From: Devosia sediminis | GTDB taxonomy: Bacteria; Pseudomonadota; Alphaproteobacteria; Rhizobiales; Devosiaceae | Assembly: GCF_016411825.1 (NCBI RefSeq) | Contig: NZ_JAEKMH010000004.1 | Location: 1-64,000 of the forward strand | DNA: 64,000 nucleotides | Direction of reading: 5' to 3' | Position numbers and translations under genes: made by a program | Shown here: piece by piece, positions 27,733-36,254 of the stretch | Layout: every line of letters starts with the position of its first letter | Position numbering within the stretch: the first letter of the stretch is position 1 | The notes under the pieces: generated by a model | Seen by the model: the letters and a program-made list of their open reading frames with translations, nothing else | Told to the model about the DNA's origin: nothing | Databases searched by the model: none

Positions 27733-27760
27733 GGGGCGGCACTTCGGTGCCGCCCCTTTT
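27733..27760 (+). terminator. Rho-independent terminator after chemoreceptor gene
   Basis: A perfect 10-bp GC-rich stem (GGGGCGGCAC / GTGCCGCCCC) with an ultra-stable TTCG loop is followed by TTTT, eight bases after the stop codon. Confidence 0.92.
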
Positions 27761-27827
27761 CGTTGCGCGAACCCTTCCGGCATCGACTGGCTGATCGTAT
27801 CGTCGGCGGCGGACCCGGGAGGCAGGC

Positions 27828-28217
27828 ATGAAAGAATGCAGAATCGTGCGCGGCGAGGCGTTTCGCGGCAAGCAGGGCATGGATTACTTTGCCGGCATCT
27901 CGGCCGAGAGTGCCGGCTCGGAGGGCATCTGCATGCATATGCTGGTGCTGCCGCCCGGGGGCAAAGCCAAGCCGCATTACCATGAAAGCCATGAAACGGC
28001 GATCTTCCAGCTCGAGGGCTCGACCTCGTTCTATCATGGGCCCAACCTCGAATTTCTCGATGAGGTGCGGGAGGGCGACTATGTCTATATCCCCGCCGGC
28101 GTGCCGCACCAGCCCTTCAACCCTACCGACAGGATGGCGCGCGCCCTGATTGCCCGCACCGATCCCAATGAGCAGGAAAGCGTCGTGCTGCTGCCCGAGG
28201 CGATGAGCCGGCTCTAG
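27828..28217 (+). CDS. Cupin domain-containing protein
   Basis: A 129-residue single beta-barrel cupin. Metal-ligand histidines are visible in KPHYHESHE (first cupin motif) and in IPAGVPHQP (second motif). Substrate is unknown; small cupins may be isomerases, dioxygenases or binding proteins. A strong GGGAGG lies five bases before the ATG. It stands between a terminator and the siderophore-binding gene, which starts 72 bases later. Confidence 0.87.
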   Translation: MKECRIVRGEAFRGKQGMDYFAGISAESAGSEGICMHMLVLPPGGKAKPHYHESHETAIFQLEGSTSFYHGPNLEFLDEVREGDYVYIPAGVPHQPFNPTDRMARALIARTDPNEQESVVLLPEAMSRL

Positions 28218-28231
28218 GGCGGCACGAAACA

Positions 28232-28246
28232 TGATTGTTGTTCTCA
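28232..28246. promoter_or_regulatory. Possible RirA (iron-responsive) operator
   Basis: TGA, nine bases, TCA: an exact match to the TGA-N9-TCA core of the iron-responsive operator known from rhizobial RirA targets. The flanks CA and TA make it a near-palindrome. It lies 44 bases before the siderophore-binding gene, where an iron repressor would act. The core is short, so chance is possible. Confidence 0.45.
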
Positions 28247-28289
28247 TATGCGCTAGGAGCCTTCGCATCCTTCATGCGGAGACTTCTCC

Positions 28290-29246
28290 ATGCGTCGCTT
28301 CTGTCTCACTGTCGTTGCCGGAATGCTGCTGGCCAGCCCTGCCTGGGCCCAATCCTTCCCGGTCACCCTCACCCACGCCAAGGGCGAAATCACCATTGCC
28401 GCCGAGCCGCAGCGCGTCTTGTCGCTTGGCCTCAATGACCAGGACTTTCTTTATGCCCTGGGCGTGGCGCCGGTGGCTGTGCATGAATGGTGGGGCGAGC
28501 AGCCCTACGCCACCTGGCCCTGGGCCGAGGAGGCGCGGCTGGCTCTTAGCGCCGAACCCGCCGTGCTGATGGCCTATGAGGCCGACCTCGAATGGATCGC
28601 GGCGCAAAAGCCGGACCTCATCGTCGCGACCTATTACGAACTGGACGAAGCCACCTACGAGCTCCTCAGCCAGATCGCGCCCGTGGTGGCGACGCCGGAA
28701 GGCTTCAAGGACTATGGCGCGCCCTGGCAGGAACAGCTCGAGTTGATTGCCCTCGCCACATCAGGCTCGACCGAAAAGGCCGATGCGATCGCCGCCGAGC
28801 TCGATGCGCAACTGGCAGCCATCAGGCAGGACTATCCGCAATTTGCCGAGCACACCGCCTCCATGGCCGACCTGCGTGAAGGGCAGTTCACGCTCTGGGC
28901 CCGGGAGCATGCGCCGACCCGCTTCCTCGAAAGCCTCGGCTTCAGCTTCCCCGAGGCGCTCGACGCCCAGGCCGACGAGGCCGGCTGGATCTATCTCAGC
29001 GCCGAAAAGGCCGACGAACTCGACCTGCTCGATGTCGTCGTCTGGCCCAATGGCAAGAGGGAAGAAGTCGAAGCCATTTCCACCTATGCCAATACGCGGC
29101 TCTTCAAGGAAGGACGCTCGGTGTTTCCCGGCGAAGGCGAGGATGCGCTGGCCGCCGCGCTGTGGTTCTATACACCGCTTTCGATCGGCTATGCGGCCGA
29201 GCATTTCGCGCCGAAGCTGGCAGCGGCGCTCGATACGGCGGAGTGA
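28290..29246 (+). CDS. Iron-siderophore ABC transporter substrate-binding protein
   Basis: A 318-residue periplasmic binding protein of the FhuD/FepB class (Peripla_BP_2). The Sec signal peptide (MRRFCLTVVAGMLLASPAWA) is followed by the family strand VTLTHAKGEITI, RVLSLGLNDQDFLYALGV, and the long inter-domain helix. It should deliver ferric siderophore to a membrane permease. No permease or ATPase gene is next to it, so those partners must be elsewhere. A RirA-like box upstream fits iron control. Confidence 0.9.
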   Translation: MRRFCLTVVAGMLLASPAWAQSFPVTLTHAKGEITIAAEPQRVLSLGLNDQDFLYALGVAPVAVHEWWGEQPYATWPWAEEARLALSAEPAVLMAYEADLEWIAAQKPDLIVATYYELDEATYELLSQIAPVVATPEGFKDYGAPWQEQLELIALATSGSTEKADAIAAELDAQLAAIRQDYPQFAEHTASMADLREGQFTLWAREHAPTRFLESLGFSFPEALDAQADEAGWIYLSAEKADELDLLDVVVWPNGKREEVEAISTYANTRLFKEGRSVFPGEGEDALAAALWFYTPLSIGYAAEHFAPKLAAALDTAE

Positions 29247-29253
29247 GGTTCAC

Positions 29254-29295
29254 CCCCACCTGGCCTCCCCCTGAAACAGGGGGAGGGACCGATCG
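29254..29295. repeat. C-rich GGGGAGGG-type repeat
   Basis: Contains CCTCCCCCTGAAACAGGGGG and an adjoining CCCCCACC, matching the C-rich palindrome family seen in prmC and around cobS. It begins a few bases past the stop of the siderophore-binding gene. Confidence 0.65.
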
Positions 29296-29326
29296 GGCTT
29301 GCCGCGGGTTCTTGGTCGCCCACCGT

Positions 29327-29402
29327 GTCATTCCCGCGAAAGCGGGAATCTCCGTTGATGATCCACGGCCAAAACAGGGGTTCCCGCTTTCGCGGGAATG
29401 AC
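29327..29402. repeat. GTCA-bracketed dispersed palindrome, copy 2
   Basis: Opens with GTCATTCCCGCGAAAGCGGG and closes with CCCGCTTTCGCGGGAATGAC, so the two ends are also inverted copies of each other. Same architecture as the copies at 10478, 36613, 42736 and 58370. Confidence 0.85.
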
Positions 29403-29425
29403 TCTGTGGCTGAGACATAAAAATA

Positions 29426-29452
29426 GGGCCGGTGTCACCACCGGCCCTTTTT
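29426..29452. terminator. Bidirectional Rho-independent terminator
   Basis: A 9-bp stem (GGGCCGGTG / CACCGGCCC) with a TCAC loop. TTTTT follows on the plus strand and AAAAATA precedes it, giving a U-rich tail on the minus strand. It ends carD transcription 22 bases after its stop and can also stop rightward read-through. Confidence 0.9.
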
Positions 29453-29473
29453 CATTCAACTCGAAATAGCTGC

Positions 29474-30043
29474 TTACGCGGCAGCTTCTTCGTCGCTTTC
29501 GGCTTCAGCCGCGTCGGCCTTGGTGCGCTTCGGGCTCTTGGCGAGCTGCTTTTCGATGAGCTGCACGGCTTCAGTCAGCGTCAGCTTGCGCACGGCGCCG
29601 ATCTCGCGGCTCATGCGATCCATGGCTTGTTCGAACAGTTGGCGTTCCGAATAGGACTGCTCGGGCTGCTCTTCGGAGCGATAGAGATCGCGGACCACTT
29701 CGGAAATGGCGATCAGATCGCCCGAATTGATCTTGGCTTCGTATTCCTGGGCGCGGCGCGACCACATGGTGCGCTTGACGCGGGCACGGCCGGTGACGGT
29801 ATCGAGGGCCTTCTTGACTTCATCTTCCTCGGCCAGCTTGCGCATGCCGACAGACTTGACCTTGGCAACAGGCACGCGAAGGGTCAGCTTGTCCTGCTCG
29901 AAGCTGATGACGAACAGCTCGAGGGTCAGGCCAGCGACTTCCTGTTCTTCAATGGCGGTGATCATACCGACGCCATGGGCGGGATACACCACGTGTTCAC
30001 CCGTCTTGAACCCGAGCCGCTGCTGCTGCTTCTTGGCTACCAT
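29474..30043 (-). CDS. carD: CarD family transcriptional regulator
   Basis: A 189-residue RNA polymerase-binding protein. The N-terminal CdnL/TRCF-like domain (about 8-70, with GEHVVYPAHGVGMI) binds the beta subunit; the following helical domain (about 75-160, with RAQEYEAKINSGDL and AVQLIEKQLAK) contacts promoter DNA and stabilises open complexes, notably at rRNA promoters. The tail is acidic and alanine-rich. AAGGAG lies ten bases before the ATG. A hairpin with a U-run lies in the upstream gap. Confidence 0.94.
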   Translation of the reverse strand: MVAKKQQQRLGFKTGEHVVYPAHGVGMITAIEEQEVAGLTLELFVISFEQDKLTLRVPVAKVKSVGMRKLAEEDEVKKALDTVTGRARVKRTMWSRRAQEYEAKINSGDLIAISEVVRDLYRSEEQPEQSYSERQLFEQAMDRMSREIGAVRKLTLTEAVQLIEKQLAKSPKRTKADAAEAESDEEAAA

Positions 30044-30401
30044 ATCCTGGAACTCCTTGTTGACGCCCCAATCGGCAGGTTCCCTGCGGCAAGGACCTGC
30101 CTTCCTACTTGTTTGGCGCCCGACCTGGGCGCGCACGCGCAATCAAACCCACTGTCGTCCCGAATCCGCTTTTTTCGGGAACGCCACGCATCCACTTTGT
30201 CTGGTGTCAAAAAAATCGTGCCTTGCGGCACGGGCTGGGTGAAGGGCTCAACTGCATATGGTGGGACCATAGCACAATTTTTCAGCAGAATCAAAAAGAA
30301 CGAATCAGCCAGTGCCAGCGGGGCCGCCGATGGGGCGACCCTATGTGACGAAAGCGCGACAAAGCCTTGCCGCGTCTGGAGATTTGCCTGATGACCCGGC
30401 C
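30044..30401. other. Gene-free spacer between carD and fdxA
   Basis: About 360 bases, AT-richer than the flanks, with no supported gene. It contains a terminator-like hairpin on the minus strand (30209-30232) and probably the carD promoter. Frames on both strands have no recognisable domain. Confidence 0.55.
30209..30232 (-). terminator. Terminator-like hairpin upstream of carD
   Basis: On the minus strand a 6-bp stem (CGTGCC / GGCACG) with a GCAA loop is followed by GA and seven T. It lies 170 bases past the fdxA stop and about 170 bases before carD. It most simply ends fdxA transcription, or it could attenuate carD if the promoter lies to its right. Confidence 0.65.
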
Positions 30402-30740
30402 TCAGTCGCCCTCGCCCGGGGCTTCCGAGAAGTACTTGGCAAGCTTGCCGTCCTCGCCGTCACGCTCTTTTGCTTCCGGCAGGGGATCGCGGCGCTCGGT
30501 GAGATTGGGCCAGGCGGAGGCGAACTTGCGATTAAGCTCCAGCCACTCGTCGAGACCGCTTTCGGTATCGGGCTTGATCGCCTCGGCCGGGCATTCGGGT
30601 TCGCACACGCCACAATCGATGCACTCGTCCGGATGGATCACCAGCATGTTCTCGCCCTCATAAAAGCAGTCCACCGGACACACTTCCACGCAGTCGGTAT
30701 ATTTGCAGGCGATGCAATTGTCGGTGACGATATAGGTCAT
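30402..30740 (-). CDS. fdxA: Ferredoxin FdxA (3Fe-4S/4Fe-4S)
   Basis: A 112-residue seven-iron ferredoxin. The N-terminal part has the cysteines in [17 protein letters not shown] and the second cluster in [12 protein letters not shown]; the C-terminal extension ([28 protein letters not shown]) is typical of the Azotobacter-type FdI family. It is a soluble electron carrier. It lies downstream of the S4 and helicase genes on the same strand with a 153-base gap. Confidence 0.95.
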   Translation of the reverse strand: MTYIVTDNCIACKYTDCVEVCPVDCFYEGENMLVIHPDECIDCGVCEPECPAEAIKPDTESGLDEWLELNRKFASAWPNLTERRDPLPEAKERDGEDGKLAKYFSEAPGEGD

Positions 30741-30893
30741 CTAGGAGGCGATCCCATGTAAATGCGGCCTGACCCCTGGGGCAGGTCAGCCCGCCTGTCT
30801 CAACGGGACCGGTGCTAAACCGTTTTCTTGGCGCCCGCAAGGCTGTCCGAGGGGACGGTTTGGCGCAGGCGCGCCCGGATGCGGAATGACTGT

Positions 30894-31304
30894 CTAGTCC
30901 TCGTGGTCCCCGGACAGGCGATCGGTGTCGCGGCGCTCCTTTTTGGTCGGGCGGCCGGCGCCGGGCGGGCGTTCGGCGATCGCCGCCTCATAGGGCGAAC
31001 GCTCGGCCTTCGGCACGGGCGGGGGCGATATGTCCTCGTAAAGGCCCTGCGCCTCGTTGGCAGGACCGCGGCGGGTGCCGGGATCGAGAATGCGCCAGAC
31101 CACGATGCGATTGTGCAGCGACATGGTCAGCACGTCGCCGGCCCCAACCTTATGATCGGTGCGTTCGGTGCGTTCGGAATTGACCCGGATGGCGCCGCTC
31201 TCGATGATCTTCTGCGCCAGGGTGCGCGACTTCACGGCGCGCGAGAAGAACAGGAACCGGTCGAGCCGCTCCTTGCGGAGCGGTGTTTCGCCCGGCCCTT
31301 CCAA
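30894..31304 (-). CDS. RNA-binding S4 domain-containing protein (Hsp15-like)
   Basis: A 136-residue protein with an N-terminal S4 RNA-binding domain (about 10-65: RLDRFLFFSRAVKSRTLAQ then GAIRVNSERT). This is like Hsp15, which rescues stalled 50S subunits carrying peptidyl-tRNA. The C-terminal half is charged and proline-rich. The start is TTG two bases after the helicase stop, with AATAGGAT before it, so the two genes form an operon. Role in ribosome rescue is inferred from the family. Confidence 0.88.
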   Translation of the reverse strand: MEGPGETPLRKERLDRFLFFSRAVKSRTLAQKIIESGAIRVNSERTERTDHKVGAGDVLTMSLHNRIVVWRILDPGTRRGPANEAQGLYEDISPPPVPKAERSPYEAAIAERPPGAGRPTKKERRDTDRLSGDHED

Positions 31305-31306
31305 TC

Positions 31307-34291
31307 CTATTGCCCGTTGGGCGACTTGAGCGCCATCAGCTTGGCGAAGGGGCTATCCGGATCGAACGCCTTTTCCTTGCGCTCGTCGCGCGGCGGCTGG
31401 AAGCGGGCACGTTCACCCTTCTGGTCATCCGGCCGGCGATTGTCCGGCCGCCCCTTGCCCTTCTGCAGGTGCCGGGCCTTGGACAGGTCCTGCACCTCGC
31501 CCTCGGGGCGGCGCGGGCCCTTGCCCTGCCGCGGCCGGTCATGGCGCTTGCCCTGCTGGCCTTCGGCATCGCCCTCACGGCGCGGACGGCTTTCGGACTG
31601 GCGGCCACGGTGATTGTTGTCGTTGTGGCGACGGCCGGCGGGGAACCAGATCTCGTCGAATTCCGGCTCGGCGGGTGCGGCATCTGCCGGCGCCGCGTCG
31701 GGCACCGCGCCCTCGGCAACGGCCGGCACTTCGGTTTCAAGCGCGGCGGGCGCCGCTTCGTCGACCGGATCGACGCCGGCCGGCGCGGCATCGAGGCTGG
31801 CCTCGAGCGCCGGTACTTCGGCCGAGGCTTCCGCCGGAACGGCCGCGGGGGCCTTGGGCGTACGGCGGACGCGATAGCCCAGCGAGGTCAGGATCGAGGC
31901 GAAATCTTCACCCGAGCAACCGAGCAGGCTGGTCATTTCGACGGTGACGCGGAAGCCGTTGCCCTCGGCGGCGCCGGCCGGCAAGTCGCCGGCATAGGGG
32001 CGCGCGGCATCGAGCGCGATCAGCGGACGGATGATGTCGGCCAGGCGCTCGAGGATATCGACGCGGACGGCGCGGCCGCCGGCCACCTTGAAGCCGGCGA
32101 TTTCATAAAGGCGGGTATCGACTTCCGGATCGACCACGAAGGAGGTGCGGCCCGAAAGCACGATATGGGGGATGTCGGTGACGCCGGGCTGGCGGATGCC
32201 GCCATGCTTCAATGCAAAGAGGATCAGCGCCAGTTCGCGCGGGGCGGGCTTGAGGCTGAGCGGCAGGTAGATGTGATAGGCACCAAACTTGATGCCGAGC
32301 TTCCTGAGCTTGCCGCGGACATCCTGATCGAGCCCCTTGACCTCGTCAGCCACGCCGGCGCGCGGCAGTAGGCCGATATGTTCGAAGAGCTGGTAGGCCA
32401 GGCCACGGGCGGTGCCATCGAGATCGGCCGGCGCTTCCAGCGCCATGACCTGTTCGAGCACGGTATTGATGTGGTGGCGCAGCCAGAGCGAGAGACGATC
32501 CTGGACCTTTTCAAGATCGGGACCGGTCAGCGTCTCGTCGGCCAGCATGATGATGCGCGGGCGATAAAGGCTGTCGCCCTCGGCCAGCTCGGCGACGATC
32601 TCGCCGCGCCAGCGCAGGCGGCCGTCGGTCGCCAACACGAATTCTTCATTTGGCGAACCGGCCAGGCGTTCGGCACGATGGCGCATCTCCGGGGCGACCA
32701 CTGAGTCGGCGGCTCCACGCAGGCCTTTGGCGTCCACGTCGCCATCGTTGCGGGCCAGGGTGAAGCGGAAGCCTTCAAGCGTGCCGATGAGGTGGCCTTC
32801 CAGCCGCACTTCGCCGCGCTCGGTAATTTCGGGAGATACCATACGTTTGTCTTTCAGGTGGCGGAGCAACACGCTGGTGCGCCGGTCGACGAAGCGCTGG
32901 GTGAGTCGCTCGTGCAGAGCGTCACTCAGGCGATCCTCAATGTCTCGCGTCTTTTCGCGCCAATAGGTAGGGTCTTCAAGCCAGTTTTTACGGTTCGCGA
33001 CAAAGGTCCAGGTCCGGATCTGCTTGATCCGATTGCTGAGTGTGTCAATGTCGCCCTCCGCATTGTCGCAAAACCGCACCTGCTCGGCAATCCAGTCTGC
33101 CCTGACCGATCCAATTCGTCTCAAATCCGAATAAATGCGGGTGACAATCTCGCCATGCGCGGCCGGTGATATCCCCTGATAGTCGGGAATCTGGCAGCAT
33201 TCCCAGAGCAGTTTGACCGCATCATGGCCGCGCGCCAGCGCTCCGGCTTCGTTGCGCGCGACGAATTCGAGCGCATGCTGGTCCTTCGCGACCGGCACAC
33301 GGGTCAATGTCCAGTCATCCGGCGCCTCCTCGAGCGAATTGCGCAGGCGCTCGATGGAGGAGAAATCGAGCTTGCTGTTGCGCCATTGCACCTGCCGGAT
33401 CGGCTCGAAATCATGGGTTTCGAGCTGGACCACCAGTTCCTCGTCGAAATTCTCGGTGCCGCCGGTGACGCCAAACGTACCGTTATGCCGGTGCCGGCCG
33501 GCGCGGCCGGCAATCTGGCCGAGCTCCGCCGGGGTCAGCGGCCGGCTCTGGTGGCCGTCAAACTTGGTGTCGTCGGCAAAGGCCACGTGGTGGATGTCGA
33601 GATTGAGGCCCATGCCGATGGCATCGGTGGCGACGAGAAAATCGACATCGCCATTCTGGTAGAGTGCGACCTGGGCATTGCGGGTGCGGGGGCTGAGGGC
33701 GCCCATCACGACGGCCGCGCCGCCGCGCTCGCGCCGGATCAGCTCGGCAATGGCGTAAACCTGGCGCGCCGAAAAGGCGACGATGGCCGAGCGGGGCGGC
33801 TGCCGCGAAATCTTCTTGGAGCCGGCATAGGTAAGCTGCGAAAAGCGCGGCCGATCGATGATTTCGACATGCGGCACCAGTTTCTTGACCACATTGGCCA
33901 TGGTGCCGGCGCCCAGCAGCAGCGTTTCATGAAAGCCGCGAGCCTTGAGGATGCGGTCGGTAAAGACATGGCCGCGATCGAAATCGATGGCGGTCTGGAT
34001 TTCATCGATGGCGACGCAATCGACATGGATGTCCATCGGCATGGCTTCCACCGTCGCCACCCAATAGCGCGGCTTGGCCGGCACGATGCGTTCTTCGCCG
34101 GTGATCAGCGCCACGGTCTGCTCACCCACCCGCTCGACGACACGCTGATAGACCTCGCGGGCGAGCAGGCGCAGCGGCAGGCCGATCATCCCGGTGGGAT
34201 GGGCCAGCATGCGCTCGATGGCGTAATAGGTCTTGCCGGTATTGGTCGGTCCGAGGATGGCCTTGACCGACTGGGAAGGAGAAAAGGTCAT
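31307..34291 (-). CDS. SUV3-like DEAD/DEAH-type RNA helicase
   Basis: A 994-residue superfamily 2 helicase related to mitochondrial SUV3, which works with RNA-degrading enzymes. Motif I is GPTNTGKT (about 14-21), motif II is DEIQ (about 95-98), and motif VI is in QIAGRAGRH (about 264). A SUV3-type C-terminal domain follows, then an Ala/Pro/Glu-rich linker (about 780-870) and a basic RG-rich tail (SRPRREGDAEGQQGKR) likely to bind RNA. It is co-transcribed with the S4 gene. The coding segment at about 32830-33190 is clearly lower in GC than the rest, suggesting mosaic origin. Confidence 0.92.
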   Translation of the reverse strand: MTFSPSQSVKAILGPTNTGKTYYAIERMLAHPTGMIGLPLRLLAREVYQRVVERVGEQTVALITGEERIVPAKPRYWVATVEAMPMDIHVDCVAIDEIQTAIDFDRGHVFTDRILKARGFHETLLLGAGTMANVVKKLVPHVEIIDRPRFSQLTYAGSKKISRQPPRSAIVAFSARQVYAIAELIRRERGGAAVVMGALSPRTRNAQVALYQNGDVDFLVATDAIGMGLNLDIHHVAFADDTKFDGHQSRPLTPAELGQIAGRAGRHRHNGTFGVTGGTENFDEELVVQLETHDFEPIRQVQWRNSKLDFSSIERLRNSLEEAPDDWTLTRVPVAKDQHALEFVARNEAGALARGHDAVKLLWECCQIPDYQGISPAAHGEIVTRIYSDLRRIGSVRADWIAEQVRFCDNAEGDIDTLSNRIKQIRTWTFVANRKNWLEDPTYWREKTRDIEDRLSDALHERLTQRFVDRRTSVLLRHLKDKRMVSPEITERGEVRLEGHLIGTLEGFRFTLARNDGDVDAKGLRGAADSVVAPEMRHRAERLAGSPNEEFVLATDGRLRWRGEIVAELAEGDSLYRPRIIMLADETLTGPDLEKVQDRLSLWLRHHINTVLEQVMALEAPADLDGTARGLAYQLFEHIGLLPRAGVADEVKGLDQDVRGKLRKLGIKFGAYHIYLPLSLKPAPRELALILFALKHGGIRQPGVTDIPHIVLSGRTSFVVDPEVDTRLYEIAGFKVAGGRAVRVDILERLADIIRPLIALDAARPYAGDLPAGAAEGNGFRVTVEMTSLLGCSGEDFASILTSLGYRVRRTPKAPAAVPAEASAEVPALEASLDAAPAGVDPVDEAAPAALETEVPAVAEGAVPDAAPADAAPAEPEFDEIWFPAGRRHNDNNHRGRQSESRPRREGDAEGQQGKRHDRPRQGKGPRRPEGEVQDLSKARHLQKGKGRPDNRRPDDQKGERARFQPPRDERKEKAFDPDSPFAKLMALKSPNGQ

Positions 34292-34382
34292 TGCGCTCTA
34301 TGTAGGGTCTTCCGGCAAGGCTTGCGAGAGGCTTCGTCAACGCGTTCCAACACGGGACGGTTCTGACACAGATTTGTCACGA

Positions 34383-34484
34383 GCCTTAACGGCGGGAACG
34401 CAACTGGAACGAAACAGAACCGAATCGGCGCGACACGCCAAATCCGCATTTGTTCACGGCTAGATGTGGTGGCCGACCGACCCG
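34383..34484. repeat. Diverged direct repeat, left copy
   Basis: Shares with 34895-35002, in the same order, GCCTTAAC, GGAACGAA, AGAAYCGAATCGG-like, CGCCAAAT-like, a TTTGTTC motif and a terminal CGACCGACCC. Spacing between blocks varies by a few bases. Confidence 0.6.
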
Positions 34485-34894
34485 ATTCTCCACAAGCAGG
34501 GGTCTGCTGGGTCGCGGCATCACCGCCAACGGCCAAAACGCCTTCACACTGGTTGCCAGAGACTTAATTTCGGGCGGATTGGCTCAAATCTCAACGGAAG
34601 GTAAACGTCGTCTCCGCCAAGATTTTCTCCTTCTTCACGCCGTCACGCCGGTGTGACAGGGGGCTCTTGAGCCGGAATTACGAAAAAGCCCGTTGACGTG
34701 CCGCAATGGCACAGCGGTGACGCCGTCGCAGCCGGCTGCCCGCATGGATTCTCGACACTTGCGGAGAGCACCCTGTCCAGTTTCGACCCCAGGGCCCCGC
34801 CCGTGCCTCGCGCGGCGGATTTCAGCACCAAGGGCGAAAGCCGGGTGGCACCATCGTCCTGTTCCGGCACGATTTGGCGCCGGATTGCGATCTG

Positions 34895-35002
34895 GCCTTA
34901 ACCTTGAGGCCAAAGCCGGAACGAACGGAGACAGAATCGGGCCGGAATCGCCAATGCGGCTTTGTTCTCCACCACATATGGCGTAGCGCGGCGACCGACC
35001 CC
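34895..35002. repeat. Diverged direct repeat, right copy
   Basis: Same ordered blocks as the copy at 34383-34484, from GCCTTAAC to CGACCGACCC, with scattered substitutions and small indels. Conservation of the ends and of TTTGTTC argues for duplication rather than chance. Confidence 0.6.
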
Positions 35003-35231
35003 ACTAGAGGGGACAAGTGCTTGCCGGAACAGACGAAATCCCGTTCAGACGAATGAATTTCGAGTTAATCCGGCCTGGTTTCGGTGCTTTCCTGCCATGG
35101 CGTTACCGCGCAAGACGGCTGCCAAGCGCGGGCATTAACCGATGCACCCCGGCCAGCCGGGCGCACGGACGTGTAAAATTGGCAAAAAAGCTTTTGACCG
35201 TCACAAATCGGGACAGCGGTCCTGCTGCCGA

Positions 35232-36014
35232 TCAGCTTTCGGCGCGGGTCAGCACGATGGACAGGTCGCCCATGCTGGTGCCGATATTGACGCGATAGGG
35301 AATGAAATAACCGGTCGCCCCGAGCGGCGCATACCAGAGGATCATGCGGCTGGTCTCGGCCATATAAGTCGTCATTTCCGAGCTTTCGAAATGCCCGGAG
35401 ACCGGCTGGTACTTGAGCGAGCAGGCAACCAGCGGCCCCTGATAGCCGGTGCGCGGCGAGGTGGCCTCGTCATTGTCGAGGAAGTTGAGCGCGATGTTGA
35501 AGCGCTCGACGCCGGTAAATATCTTGAGCGTACGCTCGCAGAGGCTCCTGTCGAGCCCATCGGCCTTGAGCACGAAGGCGGAGAGGAAATCGCCGACCCC
35601 GGTCAGTTGCGCGCGTTCGAGCGGCACCCGGTCATAACTATCGAGAACCGGCGGATTGACCTGGAAGGCGGTGACGTTGCGGCCCTCGTAATCGACATTG
35701 GCCGTGAAGAGTTCGCCATTGGCGCGGGTTTCGAGCGCGAAATTCTGCGACTGGAGGGTCGCGCCGGAGGAAGACCCGGTGGCCTGCGCCGTGGCGGTGC
35801 CGCTGGCGACGATGGTGCCGAGCCCCGCGACACGCGCCGACAGATCGAGCCCGTAGCGCCGGCCGTCGTCATCGAGATCGATATCGATGACCGCGACATT
35901 GATGCCGCCCACCGTGACCGCATAGCTGGCGCGGGCATCGACCTCGGCGGCCGGGACCGAATGGGCGGCAAGAGGGGCAAGCACGGAGCAAAGGACAAGG
36001 GCGGTACGGATCAC
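35232..36014 (-). CDS. DUF3108 domain-containing secreted protein
   Basis: A 260-residue exported protein. A signal peptide (MIRTALVLCSVLAPLAAHS, cleavage near AAE) is followed by the beta-rich DUF3108 domain, with opening ASYAVTVGGINVAVIDIDLDDDG and closing GYFIPYRVNIGTSMGDLSIVLTR. Such proteins resemble outer-membrane-associated or periplasmic beta-barrel-like folds; function is not established. Start is GTG at 36014, the first codon that leaves an intact signal. It diverges from rpmB. Confidence 0.85.
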   Translation of the reverse strand: MIRTALVLCSVLAPLAAHSVPAAEVDARASYAVTVGGINVAVIDIDLDDDGRRYGLDLSARVAGLGTIVASGTATAQATGSSSGATLQSQNFALETRANGELFTANVDYEGRNVTAFQVNPPVLDSYDRVPLERAQLTGVGDFLSAFVLKADGLDRSLCERTLKIFTGVERFNIALNFLDNDEATSPRTGYQGPLVACSLKYQPVSGHFESSEMTTYMAETSRMILWYAPLGATGYFIPYRVNIGTSMGDLSIVLTRAES

Positions 36015-36145
36015 GTCGGGACTTCTCGGCTGGGGCTGCCCGTGCAAGACAGAGGCCGGGCAGGTCGAATCAGTGTTTGACCCCAAAGTGCCGCTCCCTC
36101 CGGGCCGAAGCAAGGCGCTCGCGGGCCTTTGAGTCGGCCTTCGGG

Positions 36146-36174
36146 TTGACGCGCCGCCCACTATTCTCTAAAGA
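36146..36174 (+). promoter_or_regulatory. Promoter of rpmB
   Basis: TTGACG (36146-36151) and TAAAGA (36169-36174) are 17 bases apart, a good housekeeping sigma promoter. Transcription would start near 36181, about 75 bases before the L28 start codon. Confidence 0.65.
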
Positions 36175-36254
36175 CCCGCTCGATTTCATCACAATCGAGG
36201 CCCGTAGCGGTATTGCCGCCACGCAGGACCTTTACACAAACAAGGATATCACCA

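Larger units (their letters stand above)
34292..35231. other. 940-bp gene-free region with an internal duplication
   Basis: No supported gene on either strand: open frames are short, overlap, and lack ribosome binding sites and recognisable domains. Two diverged direct copies of about 105 bp (34383-34484 and 34895-35002) lie about 510 bases apart. I see no tRNA, no clear terminator and no strong promoter. It is unusually long for this gene-dense window and may hold a structured RNA or be a degraded remnant. Confidence 0.6.

Noticed and set aside
34450-34913. Short open frames in the 34-35 kb gap
   Set aside because: They overlap on both strands, lack ribosome binding sites and show no domain; the diverged duplication does not preserve any of these frames.
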